A stretch of 64,000 nt of DNA from CAWEBF01 sp963807235 (GTDB lineage: Bacteria; Acidobacteriota; Vicinamibacteria; Vicinamibacterales; UBA2999): positions 1 through 64,000 of the forward strand of contig CAWEBF010000032.1 of assembly GCA_963807235.1 (NCBI GenBank), in the 5' to 3' direction. Below the pieces are notes generated by a model. It made no database searches. It had not been told where the DNA came from and saw only the letters and a list, made by a program, of their open reading frames with translations. Of the stretch, positions 1 through 8,835 are shown piece by piece. Made by a program: the position numbers and the translations under genes. Numbering within the stretch: the first letter of the stretch is position 1; every line of letters begins with the position of its first letter.

Positions 1-301
1 CATCCCCACCGCGATGCCGCCCAGCACGCTGTTCCGCCACAGGAGAAAGGCGGCGGACGCGAGGGCCGCGGGCCAGCGCGGGTTGCCGAGGGACAGGTCG
101 AGGGACGCCAGCGGGGCCCAGCACCTCCGGCAACACCAACGCGGTCAGCGCGCAGGCCGGTGCGAATCGCAACGCGGCTTCTACGTGGCGCGAAGGGCGA
201 AGCCGGTCGCCTACGAGCAGCATGCCTGCCCGGGTAATGAACGTCGCGAGCACCAGGCTGACAATCGCGAGCAGCACGTCGGACGTGGCCACGTTGTTCA
301 C
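1..301 (-). CDS. azlD: AzlD-like branched-chain amino-acid transporter subunit (3' end cut by window)
   Basis: Small membrane subunit that pairs with AzlC in export of branched-chain amino acids and their analogues. The GTG start at 301 gives VNNVATSDVLLAIVSLVLAT, a typical AzlD first helix, followed by a TRAGMLLVGDRL-like segment. A frameshift near position 115 separates this from a matching C-terminal helix (residues like SLGNPRWPAAL, then LLWRNSVLGGIAVGM) in another frame. About 100 residues are present, close to the full family length, so only a few residues are probably missing at the window edge. The start overlaps the azlC stop by four bases (GTGA), so the two are translationally coupled. 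Confidence 0.75.
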   Translation of the reverse strand, partial: MNNVATSDVLLAIVSLVLATFITRAGMLLVGDRLRPSRHVEAALRFAPACALTALVLPEVLGPAGVPRPVPRQPALARGPRVRRLSPVAEQRAGRHRGGD

Positions 302-1032
302 GGGCGTGCCTCCGCGCCCACGCTGTTCGTGAAGCTGTCCACCACCGTCGCAACGGTGATACCCAACGACCACGCCCGCCAGGATACTCGACTTGCAGGG
401 CCACGCGTTGGCGGCCATCGACACGCTGCCGGCGGCAAGTGCGCCCGCGGCGCCCGCCCACGACCGCACCGACGGCATCACGAGCGGCAGGAGCGCCAGC
501 GTGCCCGCAAACTGCAACCCCCAGTTCGTCGGGAATGAACGCACCACCCACGATGCCGGCAATCGACGCCACCTGCCAAACCAGCCAGTTGGCAAAGACG
601 CAGACGCCAAACAGCCACGCGTCGCGGTGCGCGAATGCGCCCTCCTTCTCCAGGCGGTTCATGAACAGGACGAACGAGAAGTCCCCGCTGATGTACCCGA
701 GGAACGACCGCCGCCGCGCGCTGGACCGCGTCAGCCAGCGTCGTGTCGCCGCGCCGTAGATGACGAACCGCATGTTGGTGGCCAGCGCCGTCACCGCGAT
801 GATCCACGCAGGGGCGGGACGCGGCAATCAGGGGCAGGGCCGCCAGCTGAGCGGACCCCGCGTAGACGATGAGCGACATCAGCAAGGCCAGCGGTACGCT
901 GAGCCCGCTCTTCACCATTGCCACGCCGGTTACAAGCCCCCAGGCCAGGATGCCGGGCGCGACGGGCAGCAATTCGCGCGCGCCGCTGTGGAACTCGGCG
1001 CGCCAGGCCGGGTCTTTCCACGAGCGGCGCAT
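298..1032 (-). CDS. azlC: AzlC-family branched-chain amino-acid permease (frameshifted)
   Basis: Large subunit of the AzlCD exporter, an inner-membrane protein of about 240 residues. The N-terminal part reads GILAWGLVTGVAMVKSGLS and LALLMSLIVYAGSAQLAALP, the conserved first helices of AzlC. After a frameshift near 830 the product continues in another frame with WIIAVTALATNMRFVIYGAA, the family's Asn-Met-Arg region, and then several hydrophobic helices. A second shift near 350 restores a frame ending SFTNSVGAEARP and a TGA at 300-298 that overlaps the azlD GTG. The corrected length of about 244 residues fits the family. The start at 1032 faces the divergent molybdenum hydroxylase genes across 170 bp. 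Confidence 0.8.
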
Positions 1033-1100
1033 CCCCTGACCTTACCTAAAAACCCTTCGACTTCTTGAAACCCTGCAATAAGTTCATAGTTTTCCTAAGC

Positions 1101-1152
1101 GCCCGCCCGAGGGTGGTAAATCAAACACTGGCCCTTAGCTGAGGGCGGAGCC
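1101..1152 (+). repeat. Palindromic repeat family, copy C (degenerate hairpin)
   Basis: This lies in the 170-bp divergent gap between azlC and the molybdenum hydroxylase small subunit. It begins GCCCGCCCGAGGGTGG and continues AAATCAAACACTGGCCC, matching copies at 13179 (+) and 63428 (-). The second hairpin arm is degraded here, unlike the other two copies. It is followed by two GGGCGGAGCCT boxes, a feature also present beside copy B. The rest of the gap (1033-1100) is AT-richer and may hold the divergent promoters, but I see no convincing -35/-10 pair. Confidence 0.6.
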
Positions 1153-1202
1153 TCGGATGGTTTGTGGGCGGAGCCTGTGCTAGCTATAAATCCTGCGCGC
1201 CA

Positions 1203-1663
1203 TGGCGTTCGACCTGATCGTCAACGGGCGCGGCATCCCGTCGACGCCGACCCGCAGACGCCGCTGCTGTGGGTGATTCGCGATCACGTCGGGCTGACCG
1301 GCACGAAGTTCAGCTGCGGCATCGGGCAGTGCGGCGCCTGCACGCTGCACGTGGACGGGCGCGCCGTCCGCTCCTGCAGCGTCCCCGCGGCGTCCGCCGT
1401 CGGCAAGCCGGTCCTGACGATCGAAGGGCTCTCGCCCGACGGCAGCCACCCGATACAGATCGCGTGGAAGGAGTTCGACACGCCGCAGTGCGGCTACTGC
1501 CAGTCCGGGCATGATCATGAGCGCGCTCGCGCTGCTGCGCGAGCGCCCCGACCCCACCGACGCCGACATCGACGCCGGGGTGACCAACGCCTGCCGCTGC
1601 GGCACCTATCACCGCGTCCGCCAGGCCATCCACCTGGCCGCCGACCTGATGAGGCGGGCATGA
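1203..1663 (+). CDS. Molybdenum hydroxylase small [2Fe-2S] subunit (IorA/CoxS type), frameshifted
   Basis: Iron-sulfur subunit of a xanthine-dehydrogenase-family molybdenum hydroxylase, passing electrons from the molybdopterin subunit. The start MAFDLIVNGR is typical. A frameshift near 1230 leads to TPLLWVIRDHVGLTGTKFSC with the plant-type ferredoxin cluster CGIGQCGACTLHVDG, then PQCGYCQSG. After a shift near 1510 come MSALALLRERPDP and the second cluster ligands in NACRCGTYHRVRQAI. The corrected length of about 152 residues matches the family. The stop overlaps the large-subunit ATG at 1660 by four bases (ATGA). The two-gene layout without an FAD subunit is that of isoquinoline-1-oxidoreductase or aldehyde-dehydrogenase-like enzymes; the substrate is unknown. 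Confidence 0.85.
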
Positions 1664-4023
1664 GCGCGATGAGCGCCGACGTCACTCGTCGCGAGTTTCT
1701 GGCCACGGTCGCCGCGGCGCAGGGCGCGTTCGTGCTCGGCTTCTGGATGCCGTCGCAGGCGAGCGCGCAGACGCCGGCACGACGCCGGCGCCGCCTGGTA
1801 TCAAGACGCCGGCGACGCCCGAGATCAACGCCTGGATCGTCGATCGCGCCCGGACGACACCGTCACGATCCGCATCGCGCAGACCGAGCTCGGCCAGGGC
1901 GTCTGGACCTCCAACGCGATGATGGTGTGCGAGGAGCTGCAGTGCGACTGGAGCAAGGTGCGCCCGCAGTACGCCTCGGCGAACCGCGACGCGCGGGAGA
2001 AGGCGCCCGCGTGGACGCTGAAGGTCCCGGGCAACGGCGCCACCGATCCGAAGGGCGGCGGCGAGCCGACGTTCGGCAATCGCGACCGCACCGGCGTGGC
2101 GGGCATTCCCGACAGCCTCTACCGGCGCATGCGGACCAACGCCGCGTCGTCGGTGAAGGACGGCCGCTACTACCTGCAGCTGGCCGGCGCCGAAGCGCGC
2201 GAGCGGCTGCTGCTGGCGGCCGCGGCCCTGTGGAACGTGCCGGTGGCCGAGCTGACGGCGAAGGACAGCGTCATCACGCACGCGCCGAGCGGCCGCACGA
2301 CGACCTACGGCCGCATCGCGCGCTCGCGCCGCGCAGACGCCGCATCCGCACCCGGAGACGATCACCATCAAGCCGCCCGACCAGTGGACGCTGATGGGCA
2401 CCGAGCAGAAGAACCTCGACGTGCCGCGCAAGGTGACCGGGCAGACCGTCTACGGCATCGACGTCCGGCTGCCGGGCATGAAGTGGGCGGCCGTGAAGGC
2501 GTGCCCGGTCTACGGCGGCGACGTCAAGCGCTACGACTTCGACGCCGATCCGCCGCATGCCGGGCGTGCGGTCCGCGGTGCAGTTCCCGATTCCCGATCC
2601 GGCGCTGCACCCGCGGCCGCATCTTCAGCGGCGGCGTCGCCGTCATCGCCGACACCTGGTATCAGGCCAAGACGGCGCTCGACCGGATGCCGATCGAGTG
2701 GGACGATTCCGCCGGAGCACGCCGCGTTCAACAGCGCGAACATGCGCGACGCGCTGCTCGCGCGCGCTCGACCGGCCCGGCACGCGTGCGCGTCGATCAG
2801 GGCGACGTGGACGCCGGCTTCGCGCGGCGCCGCGAAGATCGTCGAGGCCACCTACTCGACGCCGTACCTGCCGCGCGCGCGCATGGAGCCCGGCAACGCC
2901 ACGGTGCTCGTCGACCGACGACCGCGTGGACATCTGGATCGGCGATCAGAGCCCGCAGGAGACGCGCTTCAGCGCCGTCGAAGATCACCGGCATCCCGGA
3001 GACAGAACGTCCACCTGCACCTGTGCCACCTCGGCGGCGGCTTCGGCCGCAACGGCAACGGGCCCGCAGGCCGAGCACGCGATCATGATCGCCAACGCGC
3101 ACCGCGGCACGCCGATCCACATGCTGTGGACGCGCGAGGAGGACTTCATCGGCACGACGTATCGCGCGATGGGCGTGGCGCGGCTCAAGGCCGGCCTCGA
3201 CGCCGACGGCTGGCCGATCGCGCTCGAGGTCCGCACCGCCATGCAGGAGGGCGGCTTCGGCCCGGACGCGTCGTTCGACGTGACCTCGCGCTACCACGTG
3301 CCGAACTACCGCTACTCGAACCACACGACGAAGTTCCACGTGCCGGTCGGCACGCGCCGCGGCGTCGGCCAGGCCGCGCACGAGTTCTATCGCGAGAGCT
3401 TCATCGACGAACTCGCGCGCGCCGCCGGCAAGGATCCGTATCGCTATCGCCGCGAGCTGCATCGCCCGCACGCAACCTGCCGTACAAGGCCGACATGATC
3501 AAGGCGCTCGACATGGCCGCCGAGATGTCGGGCTGGGGCACGCCGCTGCCGCGCGGGCACGGCGCGGGCGATCGCGCTCGAGGAGCGCGGCGCCGAAGGC
3601 AACGGCATGGCGACGATCAGCGCCATGGTCCACACCGTGTCGCGTGAGCCGCGAGGGCAAGGTGCGGCTGGAGCGCGTGGACGTCGCGCACGAGACCGGC
3701 TTCGGCCTGGTCAACCCGCTGTCGGTGAAGAAGCAGATCGAAGGGCAGATCACCTGGTTCTACAACGACGCCATGCACCAGGCCAGCACGATCCGGACGG
3801 GCGCATCGTCGAGAACAACTTCCACACGTTCCCGCTGTCGCGGATCGACGAGGACCCGCCCGAGATCAACATCCGCTTCTTCCCGACCGGGCACTGGCTG
3901 ATCGGCATGGGCCACGACCGCGCCACGTCGGTCCAGTCGGCGATCGGCGACGCCATCTTCCAGATCACGGGGAAGCGCTTCCGCGATCTGCCGTTCGGCA
4001 AGCACGACTTGCGCTGGGGATAG
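1660..4023 (+). CDS. Molybdenum hydroxylase large (molybdopterin-binding) subunit, Tat signal, frameshifted
   Basis: Catalytic subunit of the xanthine dehydrogenase/isoquinoline 1-oxidoreductase family, probably periplasmic. The N-terminus has a Tat-like motif, TRREFLATVAA, followed by a hydrophobic stretch and ASAQ cleavage site. The body is split over many frames, but collinear family blocks are visible: QTELGQGVWT-like sequence near 1880-1920, MMVCEELQCDWSKV, GTEQKNLDVPRKVTGQTVYG, FRLCHLGGGFGRNGNG-like sequence near 3030, WTREEDF, GTRRGVGQAAHEFYRESFID and a clean last block ending in FGKHDLRWG. At least eight single-base frameshifts occur over 2.36 kb. The corrected length of about 785 residues is slightly longer than typical. 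It is coupled to the small subunit by an ATGA overlap. Confidence 0.85.
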
Positions 4024-5031
4024 TCGGGCTCTCGGCTCCGGCTCTAGGCTCTTGTCAGCGACCTTGCGGAGCGCCTCGTAGACGGTATCGGCCACGTCGA
4101 TCGCGTCTTCGGCGAGGCGCCGCCGGCGCTCTTCGCGCGAGCGATCGAACGGCATGCGGACCGGCAAGCCGTCTGGAACGGGCCTCGCGCCGCGCACCGC
4201 GTCGGCGTAGGCGGCAACGTCCGTTTTCCACTGGTCGGCCGCCGTAAGCGACGCAGGATCGATCGCCAGGATCAAGAACCCGAACCGCTCGAGCTGCGGC
4301 GGGATCACGGGCGAGCCCGCGAGCATCCCGAGCAGGTGCACGACGATTGCGAGGCCGGAGCCTTTGTGCCCGCCCCACGGCGCGAACGCGCCAGCGAGAG
4401 CCGCCGCGGGATCGCGCGTCGGGTTGCCGGAGGCGTCGAAGGCGACGCCCTCTGGGAGCGGCGTGCCGAGCCGGCGGTGCAGCGTCACCTCGGCGTGGAT
4501 GATCGCCGAGGTGCCGATGTCCCAGATCACGGGCTCGCCGGCGCTCGGGAACCCGAAGCAGATCGGGTTGGTGCCGAAGCGGCCTTCGGTCGCGCCGTGC
4601 GGCGCCACCCAGGGTGACGCGTTCGAGGCGATCATCGACACGAGACCTTCGGCCGCCGCCATCTCGGCGTAGTACGACAGCATGCCCGTGTACCAGGTGT
4701 TGTGTGCCGCGACCGCCGCGAGGCCGCTGGCCTTGGCTTTGTCGATCGCCATTCGCGTCGCGCGGTGCGCGACCACGTAACCGATCTGATCACCGCCGTC
4801 GATCCGCGCAACGATAGGCGTGTCGCGCTCGACGACCATCGGGGCGCGCTTGTCCGTGGTGGTGAGGCGCTCGACGATGCTCAGGGCGCGGGACAGGCCG
4901 CCATAGTGGATGCCCCGCAGCTCGCAGTCGATCAGGTGATCGGCGATGAGCGCGGCGCTCCCGGCGTCGTGGCCGACGGCGGTCATGGCGTCTTCGACGA
5001 GCGAACGAGCGGTGGCAACGGTCAGCCTCAT
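3760..5031 (-). CDS. Malate/L-lactate dehydrogenase family (Ldh_2) NAD(P)-dependent oxidoreductase
   Basis: Cytosolic NAD(P)-dependent oxidoreductase of the Ldh_2 fold (malate/ureidoglycolate/L-sulfolactate dehydrogenase group). Diagnostic blocks are DCELRGIHYGGLSRAL near residue 35, AAVAAHNTWYTGMLSYY, SNASPWVAPHGATEGRFGTNP, and FAPWGGHKGSGLAIVV. The substrate cannot be told from sequence. The family is usually about 340 residues, and homology here stops near 4050 at EALRKVADK. The frame then stays open through a heptanucleotide array and antisense to the convergent hydroxylase gene, adding some 95 residues of unlikely sequence to a stop at 3760. The true stop was probably lost by a base error or by the array. 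Confidence 0.85.
   Translation of the reverse strand: MRLTVATARSLVEDAMTAVGHDAGSAALIADHLIDCELRGIHYGGLSRALSIVERLTTTDKRAPMVVERDTPIVARIDGGDQIGYVVAHRATRMAIDKAKASGLAAVAAHNTWYTGMLSYYAEMAAAEGLVSMIASNASPWVAPHGATEGRFGTNPICFGFPSAGEPVIWDIGTSAIIHAEVTLHRRLGTPLPEGVAFDASGNPTRDPAAALAGAFAPWGGHKGSGLAIVVHLLGMLAGSPVIPPQLERFGFLILAIDPASLTAADQWKTDVAAYADAVRGARPVPDGLPVRMPFDRSREERRRRLAEDAIDVADTVYEALRKVADKSLEPEPRARLSPAQVVLAERQIAEALPRDLEDGVADRRLDRRGAVVAHADQPVPGREEADVDLGRVLVDPRQRERVEVVLDDAPVRIVLAWCMASL
4026..4053 (+). repeat. Heptanucleotide 3'-end array H1
   Basis: Four consecutive 6-7 base units (GGCTCT, GGCTCC, GGCTCT, GGCTCT with single-base spacers) start three bases after the TAG of the hydroxylase large subunit and lie in its sense. 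Read on the minus strand, the array adds SLEPEPRA to the end of the Ldh_2 frame. Confidence 0.65.
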
Positions 5032-5174
5032 CTGGTGCTCATCTTATCTCGGGCCGTGACTAACCCTTCATTACGTTCCTCCCGCTCTGCCGTGAGGCGG
5101 CAATCACTGCTGAGTGCCGTTCTGGCCGCGTGGTTGCAAAGGCATCACGGCAGACCCTTCGAGGAGGAGAACAC

Positions 5175-5642
5175 ATGACGCGATTCATTACGTCGTTCAC
5201 GATCGCTCTTGGTTGCGCGGCCATCGCGGTCAGCGCCCAGGAGACGAAGACGAGGACGGAGACGCGGAGCTCAGGCGGTGAGGCGCAGGTGGTGACCTAC
5301 ACAGGATGTGTACAGGCGGGCACCGAGGCCAAGACTTACACGCTCGACAAGGTGGTGCCCGTGACAAAAACAACCACAACCGAAACGCCAACCTCGAGCA
5401 CGACCACGTCGAGCACGAGCTTCGTTCTGGTTCCAGGCGAGACGGTTCAGGTGCAGGAGACCGTCGGCAAGAAGGTCGAGGTCACGGGCACGCTGATCCC
5501 GGCCGGCAACATCCGGACCGAAACGAGGACGCGGACCGAGCGCGAAGACGCACCGGACACGAAGACGCGCGAGCGCGTCGAGACCAGGAACTCGCCAGCG
5601 CAGTTCCGTGTGACGTCGATCAAGACCATCGGGAGCTGCTAG
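5175..5642 (+). CDS. Small secreted Thr-rich protein of unknown function
   Basis: About 155 residues. The N-terminus MTRFITSFTIALGCAAIAVSAQ is a clear Sec signal peptide with a probable cut after SAQ. The mature part is polar, with alternating Thr/Arg/Glu (TKTRTETRSS; RTETRTRTERED), a Thr/Ser-rich stretch around residues 66-80, and two short beta-rich blocks, YTGCVQAGTEAKTYTLDKV and KKVEVTGTLIPAGN. The latter resembles secreted proteins in which a conserved Cys and a TG motif begin an OB-like fold. A strong ribosome-binding site (GAGGAGGAG) precedes the ATG. It stands alone between the Ldh_2 gene and an amidohydrolase 43 bp downstream. I do not recognise a named family. Confidence 0.75.
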   Translation: MTRFITSFTIALGCAAIAVSAQETKTRTETRSSGGEAQVVTYTGCVQAGTEAKTYTLDKVVPVTKTTTTETPTSSTTTSSTSFVLVPGETVQVQETVGKKVEVTGTLIPAGNIRTETRTRTEREDAPDTKTRERVETRNSPAQFRVTSIKTIGSC

Positions 5643-5685
5643 ACCGCGGCGTTGTCGTTCGCGCCGTAACGAACGAGAATGGCGC

Positions 5686-7342
5686 ATGCCGAGTGCGCCA
5701 TTCTTCCGAATCCTGGCCGGCGCGGCGGCGGCACTCACCATGGTGCTGCTGCCGTCGCAGGCTCTCGCGCAGCCATGCCCCGCCGGACGCTTCACGCTGC
5801 TCACCAACGGGAAGATCCACACCATGGACGCGAAGCGCACCGTGGTGTCCAAAGTGCGCATCGCGAACGGCAGGTTCGTGGAGGTGGGCGACGCGGCGAG
5901 CGCGGCGGGCGGATGCACCGACACCATCGACCTGAGGGGCCGCACGGTCATCCCCGGGATGATCGACAACCATTTCCACGTGCAGCTGGTGGGCAGCCGT
6001 CCCGGCTACGAGACGCGCACGATCGAGACGGCGTTCTCCATCGCTGAAGCGCAGAACGTAATCCGTGAGCGCGCGAAGGGCGTGCCGGAAGGCGCGTTCA
6101 TCACGGCGATCGGCGGCCTGATGCCGCGGCAGTTCGCCGAGAACCGGCTGCCGACGCTCGCCGAGCTGGACGCGGCGGCTCCCCGGCACCCGGTCTACAT
6201 CCACACCACCTTCAACGGCCCGGCGACCACGAACACCCTCGGCAAGAGGTTCTTCGAGAGCAAGGGCATCAAGGTCGTCGGACACGGGCCTGATCGAGAT
6301 CAACGGTCCGTCGTGGGACGCGCTCGACGCCCTGCGCGCCAACTGGACGCTGGCCGACACCAAGCGGACGATGCAGCAGGTGTTCGGCTACTTCAACAGC
6401 GTCGGCGCTGACGACCGTGCACTCGGTGCTCGGGTCGCAGGACCGCGGGCCGGCGCAGTATTTCGGCTGGGCGGAGCACCGGCCGATGCAGGAGCTGAAG
6501 AAGGAAGGCAAGCTGACGCTGCGGCTGCGCCTCTACTTCAACACCGGCCCGCGTGTGGACGGCAAGCCGGGCAACCCCCAGCTGAAGGACGTGCTCGACA
6601 ACCAGCTTGTGGACCTCGGCGACGACCTGGTGAAGACCGCCGGCATCGGCGAGCACATCGTGGACTGGCCGCTCGAGGGCGCGGTGCCGCTCGGCGAGGA
6701 GTACTACCAGTCAGTGCGGCTGGTGGCCCAGCGCGGCTGGCAGCTGATGGAGCACAGCTTCAACGAGGCCAATCACGCCGCCCGCGCCGACGTATGGGAG
6801 CGCGTGAACCGAGAGTTCCCCATCACCGGACCTGCGCTGGAGCATCGACCACGTCAACACCATCGAGCCGAAGACCATCGAGCGGATGAAGGCGCTTGGC
6901 GTCGGCGTGCGGGCACATGGCTACCGCGTGCTCGGCGGCACGGCAGGCCAGGCGGGACCGCCCTATCGGATGCTCCTCGACAGCGGCATCCGCATCGGCA
7001 CCGGCATGGACGGCGCGCAGGCCTCGCCCATCAACCCGTGGCTGCACGTCTACTACATGGTCACCGGCCGGAACGTCCGCGGCGAGGTGATCAACACCGG
7101 CCAGCAGATCACGCGCCAGGAGGCGGTGTGGCTGTACACCGGCGGCAACGGCTGGTTCTCGCGCGAAGAGAACACGCTCGGCACGATCGAGGCCGGCCGG
7201 CTGGCCGACCTCGTGGTGCTCAACGCCGATGTCTTCGATCCGAAGGCCGTGCCCGACGAAGCCATCCGCCGCGTCCACTCCGTGCTGACCATCCTCGGCG
7301 GGCCGCGTGGTGCACGGAGGGCTCGCGGGGCTCGCTCGTTAG
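5686..7342 (+). CDS. Secreted amidohydrolase (YtcJ-like), frameshifted
   Basis: Metal-dependent amidohydrolase with a signal peptide (MPSAPFFRILAGAAAALTMV ... ALAQ), so exported. It shows the N-terminal composite-domain pattern TLLTNGKIHTMDAKR and the metal-binding start of the barrel, GRTVIPGMIDNHFHVQ, near residue 90. Later blocks are FGYFNSVG, SIDHVNTIEPKTIERMKALG, GIRIGTGMDG (the usual late-barrel Asp region), and the C-terminal LGTIEAGRLADLVVLNADVF. This is the YtcJ/amidohydrolase-3 arrangement. Four frameshifts (near 6290, 6410, 6833, 7305) break the frame; the last one precedes a plausible end, RVVHGGLAGLAR, with TAG at 7340-7342. The substrate is unknown. Confidence 0.8.
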
Positions 7343-7415
7343 CCGTGAGGAACGGCGGCGCTTCGCAAGAATCATCAAGAACTCGGGCGTCTCTTCCTCT
7401 ATCATTCCGCTCTCG

Positions 7416-8325
7416 ATGCCGCCCGAGCGAGATCTCCTGCACCTGCTGCGGCACATCCGCCATCATCTGGATGACGACGTGTCGCTCGAGGCCTTGTCGG
7501 CTCGGGCAGGGTGGTCCCGGTTCCATCTTCACCGCGCCTTCCGTCGCGTCGTTGGCGAGACGCCGAAGCAATACACCTTGCGGCTTCGCCTCGAGGGGGC
7601 GGCGGCCAGGCTCGTGGCCAGCGATGATTCGGTGTTCGAGGTTGCGCTCGCTGCCGGGTTCACCAGTCATGAGGTCTTCACGCGCGCGTTCCGGCGACAC
7701 TTCGGCCAGACGCCCGCCAGCTATCGCTCGGCCGCGCTGCGCGGCGCGGCCGCTGAGGTGCGCGAGCGGCACCAGGAACTGATTCGTTCAACCGGGCCGT
7801 GCGTCGGCCTGTTTCATACCCCCATCCACGAGCCGACACGGAGACTCACGATGCCCACGTTGTCTATCGAGCGCCGAGAACTGGCGGCGCAACCGATCCT
7901 CTTCGTTCGTGCGCGCGCGGCGCGTCACGAATTGTCGGCTGCCATCGGCGAAGCGGTTGGCAAGGCGTACCCCTATGCGCAGAAAAGTGGGTTCGCGATT
8001 ACCGGCCATCCCATCACTCGGTATCTGTCTACAGGTCCGGGCCTGTACGACATCCAGGTCTGCATTCCGCTCGCGTCGCCGGCGATCGGTCTCGGTGAGG
8101 TCGTCGCCGGTGCGCTCCCGGCGGGTCCGGCGGCCGTGGCGACCCACGCCGGGCCGTATGATCAGCTCACCGAGACGTACGCGGCGCTCGAACGGTGATC
8201 GAAGCGAACGGGCTCGAGACAGCGGGTGCGCCCTGGGAGTCTACCTCACCGACCCGGGCGAGCACCCGGATCCTGCCGACTGGCGGACCGAAGTCTTCTG
8301 GCCTGTCGCCAATCAGCGCGAATAA
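7416..8325 (+). CDS. AraC-type regulator with C-terminal GyrI-like effector domain (frameshifted)
   Basis: Transcription factor with an N-terminal AraC double helix-turn-helix (residues about 5-105: HHLDDDVSLEALSARAGWS, then VFEVALAAGFTSHEVFTRAF and the FGQTPASYR signature) and a C-terminal GyrI/SOUL-like small-molecule-binding domain (LGEVVAGALPAGPAAVATH, YDQLTETYAALERW, LTDPGEHPDPADWRTEVFWPV). Two clean one-base losses in the last 130 bp interrupt the frame. CGGTGATC at about 8196 should read CGG TGG ATC, and GGGAGTC near 8239 should read GAG GTC. Correcting both gives a product ending NQRE at 8325. These two sites are the best evidence that the frameshifts are homopolymer errors. It probably shares a transcript with the membrane protein ten bases downstream. 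Confidence 0.85.
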
Positions 8326-8334
8326 GGAGCCGCG

Positions 8335-8754
8335 ATGATCAGAAGCGCGCTAGCGGTCTTGGCAGGACTCGTCGTCTTCGTCATCGCGCTGTCGGCGATG
8401 CAAGCCCTCGTCGGCGCCGTCGTGTCCTCGTCGTCCTCGGAGACGACGGGGTCGGTCATCGACTCGGGCGGCGTCGTGAGCGTCTTCTGGCTGGTGTGGG
8501 AAGGACTGAGCATGGTGGCGGGCGGTTACCTGACAGCGCGGATCGCGTCGCGTCACCACGTACGGCACGCAGTGGCTCTTGGCGCGTTTCAGGCCTTGAT
8601 GACCTTGTGGGCGATGTTTGGCGTTCGCGACCCGGGGTCGCCTTCATGGTTCTGGGTCACGGGCATCCTCCTCATGGTGCCGGCAGCCTGGCTCGGTGCG
8701 AGGCTGCGCGTCACCCCATCGAAAGAGACTCGAGCGCTCGCCACTCAGTGTTGA
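8335..8754 (+). CDS. Small integral membrane protein of unknown function
   Basis: A 139-residue protein with four hydrophobic helices: residues about 3-25 (ALAVLAGLVVFVIALSAMQA), 45-65 (VVSVFWLVWEGLSMVAGGYL), 78-97 and 101-120 (WFWVTGILLMVPAAWLGARL). The loop after helix 1 is Ser-rich (SSSSSETTG). The ribosome-binding site AAGGAG precedes the ATG by seven bases, and only nine bases separate it from the AraC-GyrI stop, so the regulator may control or be co-expressed with it. I recognise no named family. Confidence 0.7.
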   Translation: MIRSALAVLAGLVVFVIALSAMQALVGAVVSSSSSETTGSVIDSGGVVSVFWLVWEGLSMVAGGYLTARIASRHHVRHAVALGAFQALMTLWAMFGVRDPGSPSWFWVTGILLMVPAAWLGARLRVTPSKETRALATQC

Positions 8755-8772
8755 CCCTCCTGGGTAGGAGGG
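8755..8772. terminator. Short hairpin between convergent genes
   Basis: CCCTCC and GGAGGG can pair around a six-base loop directly after the membrane-protein stop codon, in an 81-bp convergent gap facing the TonB receptor gene. There is no T-run, so termination is an inference from position. Confidence 0.35.
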
Positions 8773-8835
8773 CCGTCGTGTACGGAGAGCTCGCGAGGCT
8801 GGCTTGTCGCGTCAGACACAACGACAACTGCAGCG

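Noticed and set aside
1203..4023. Programmed frameshifting or alternative decoding in the molybdenum hydroxylase
   Set aside because: Breaks occur at many unrelated positions with no slippery-site or structure pattern, and neighbouring genes show the same.
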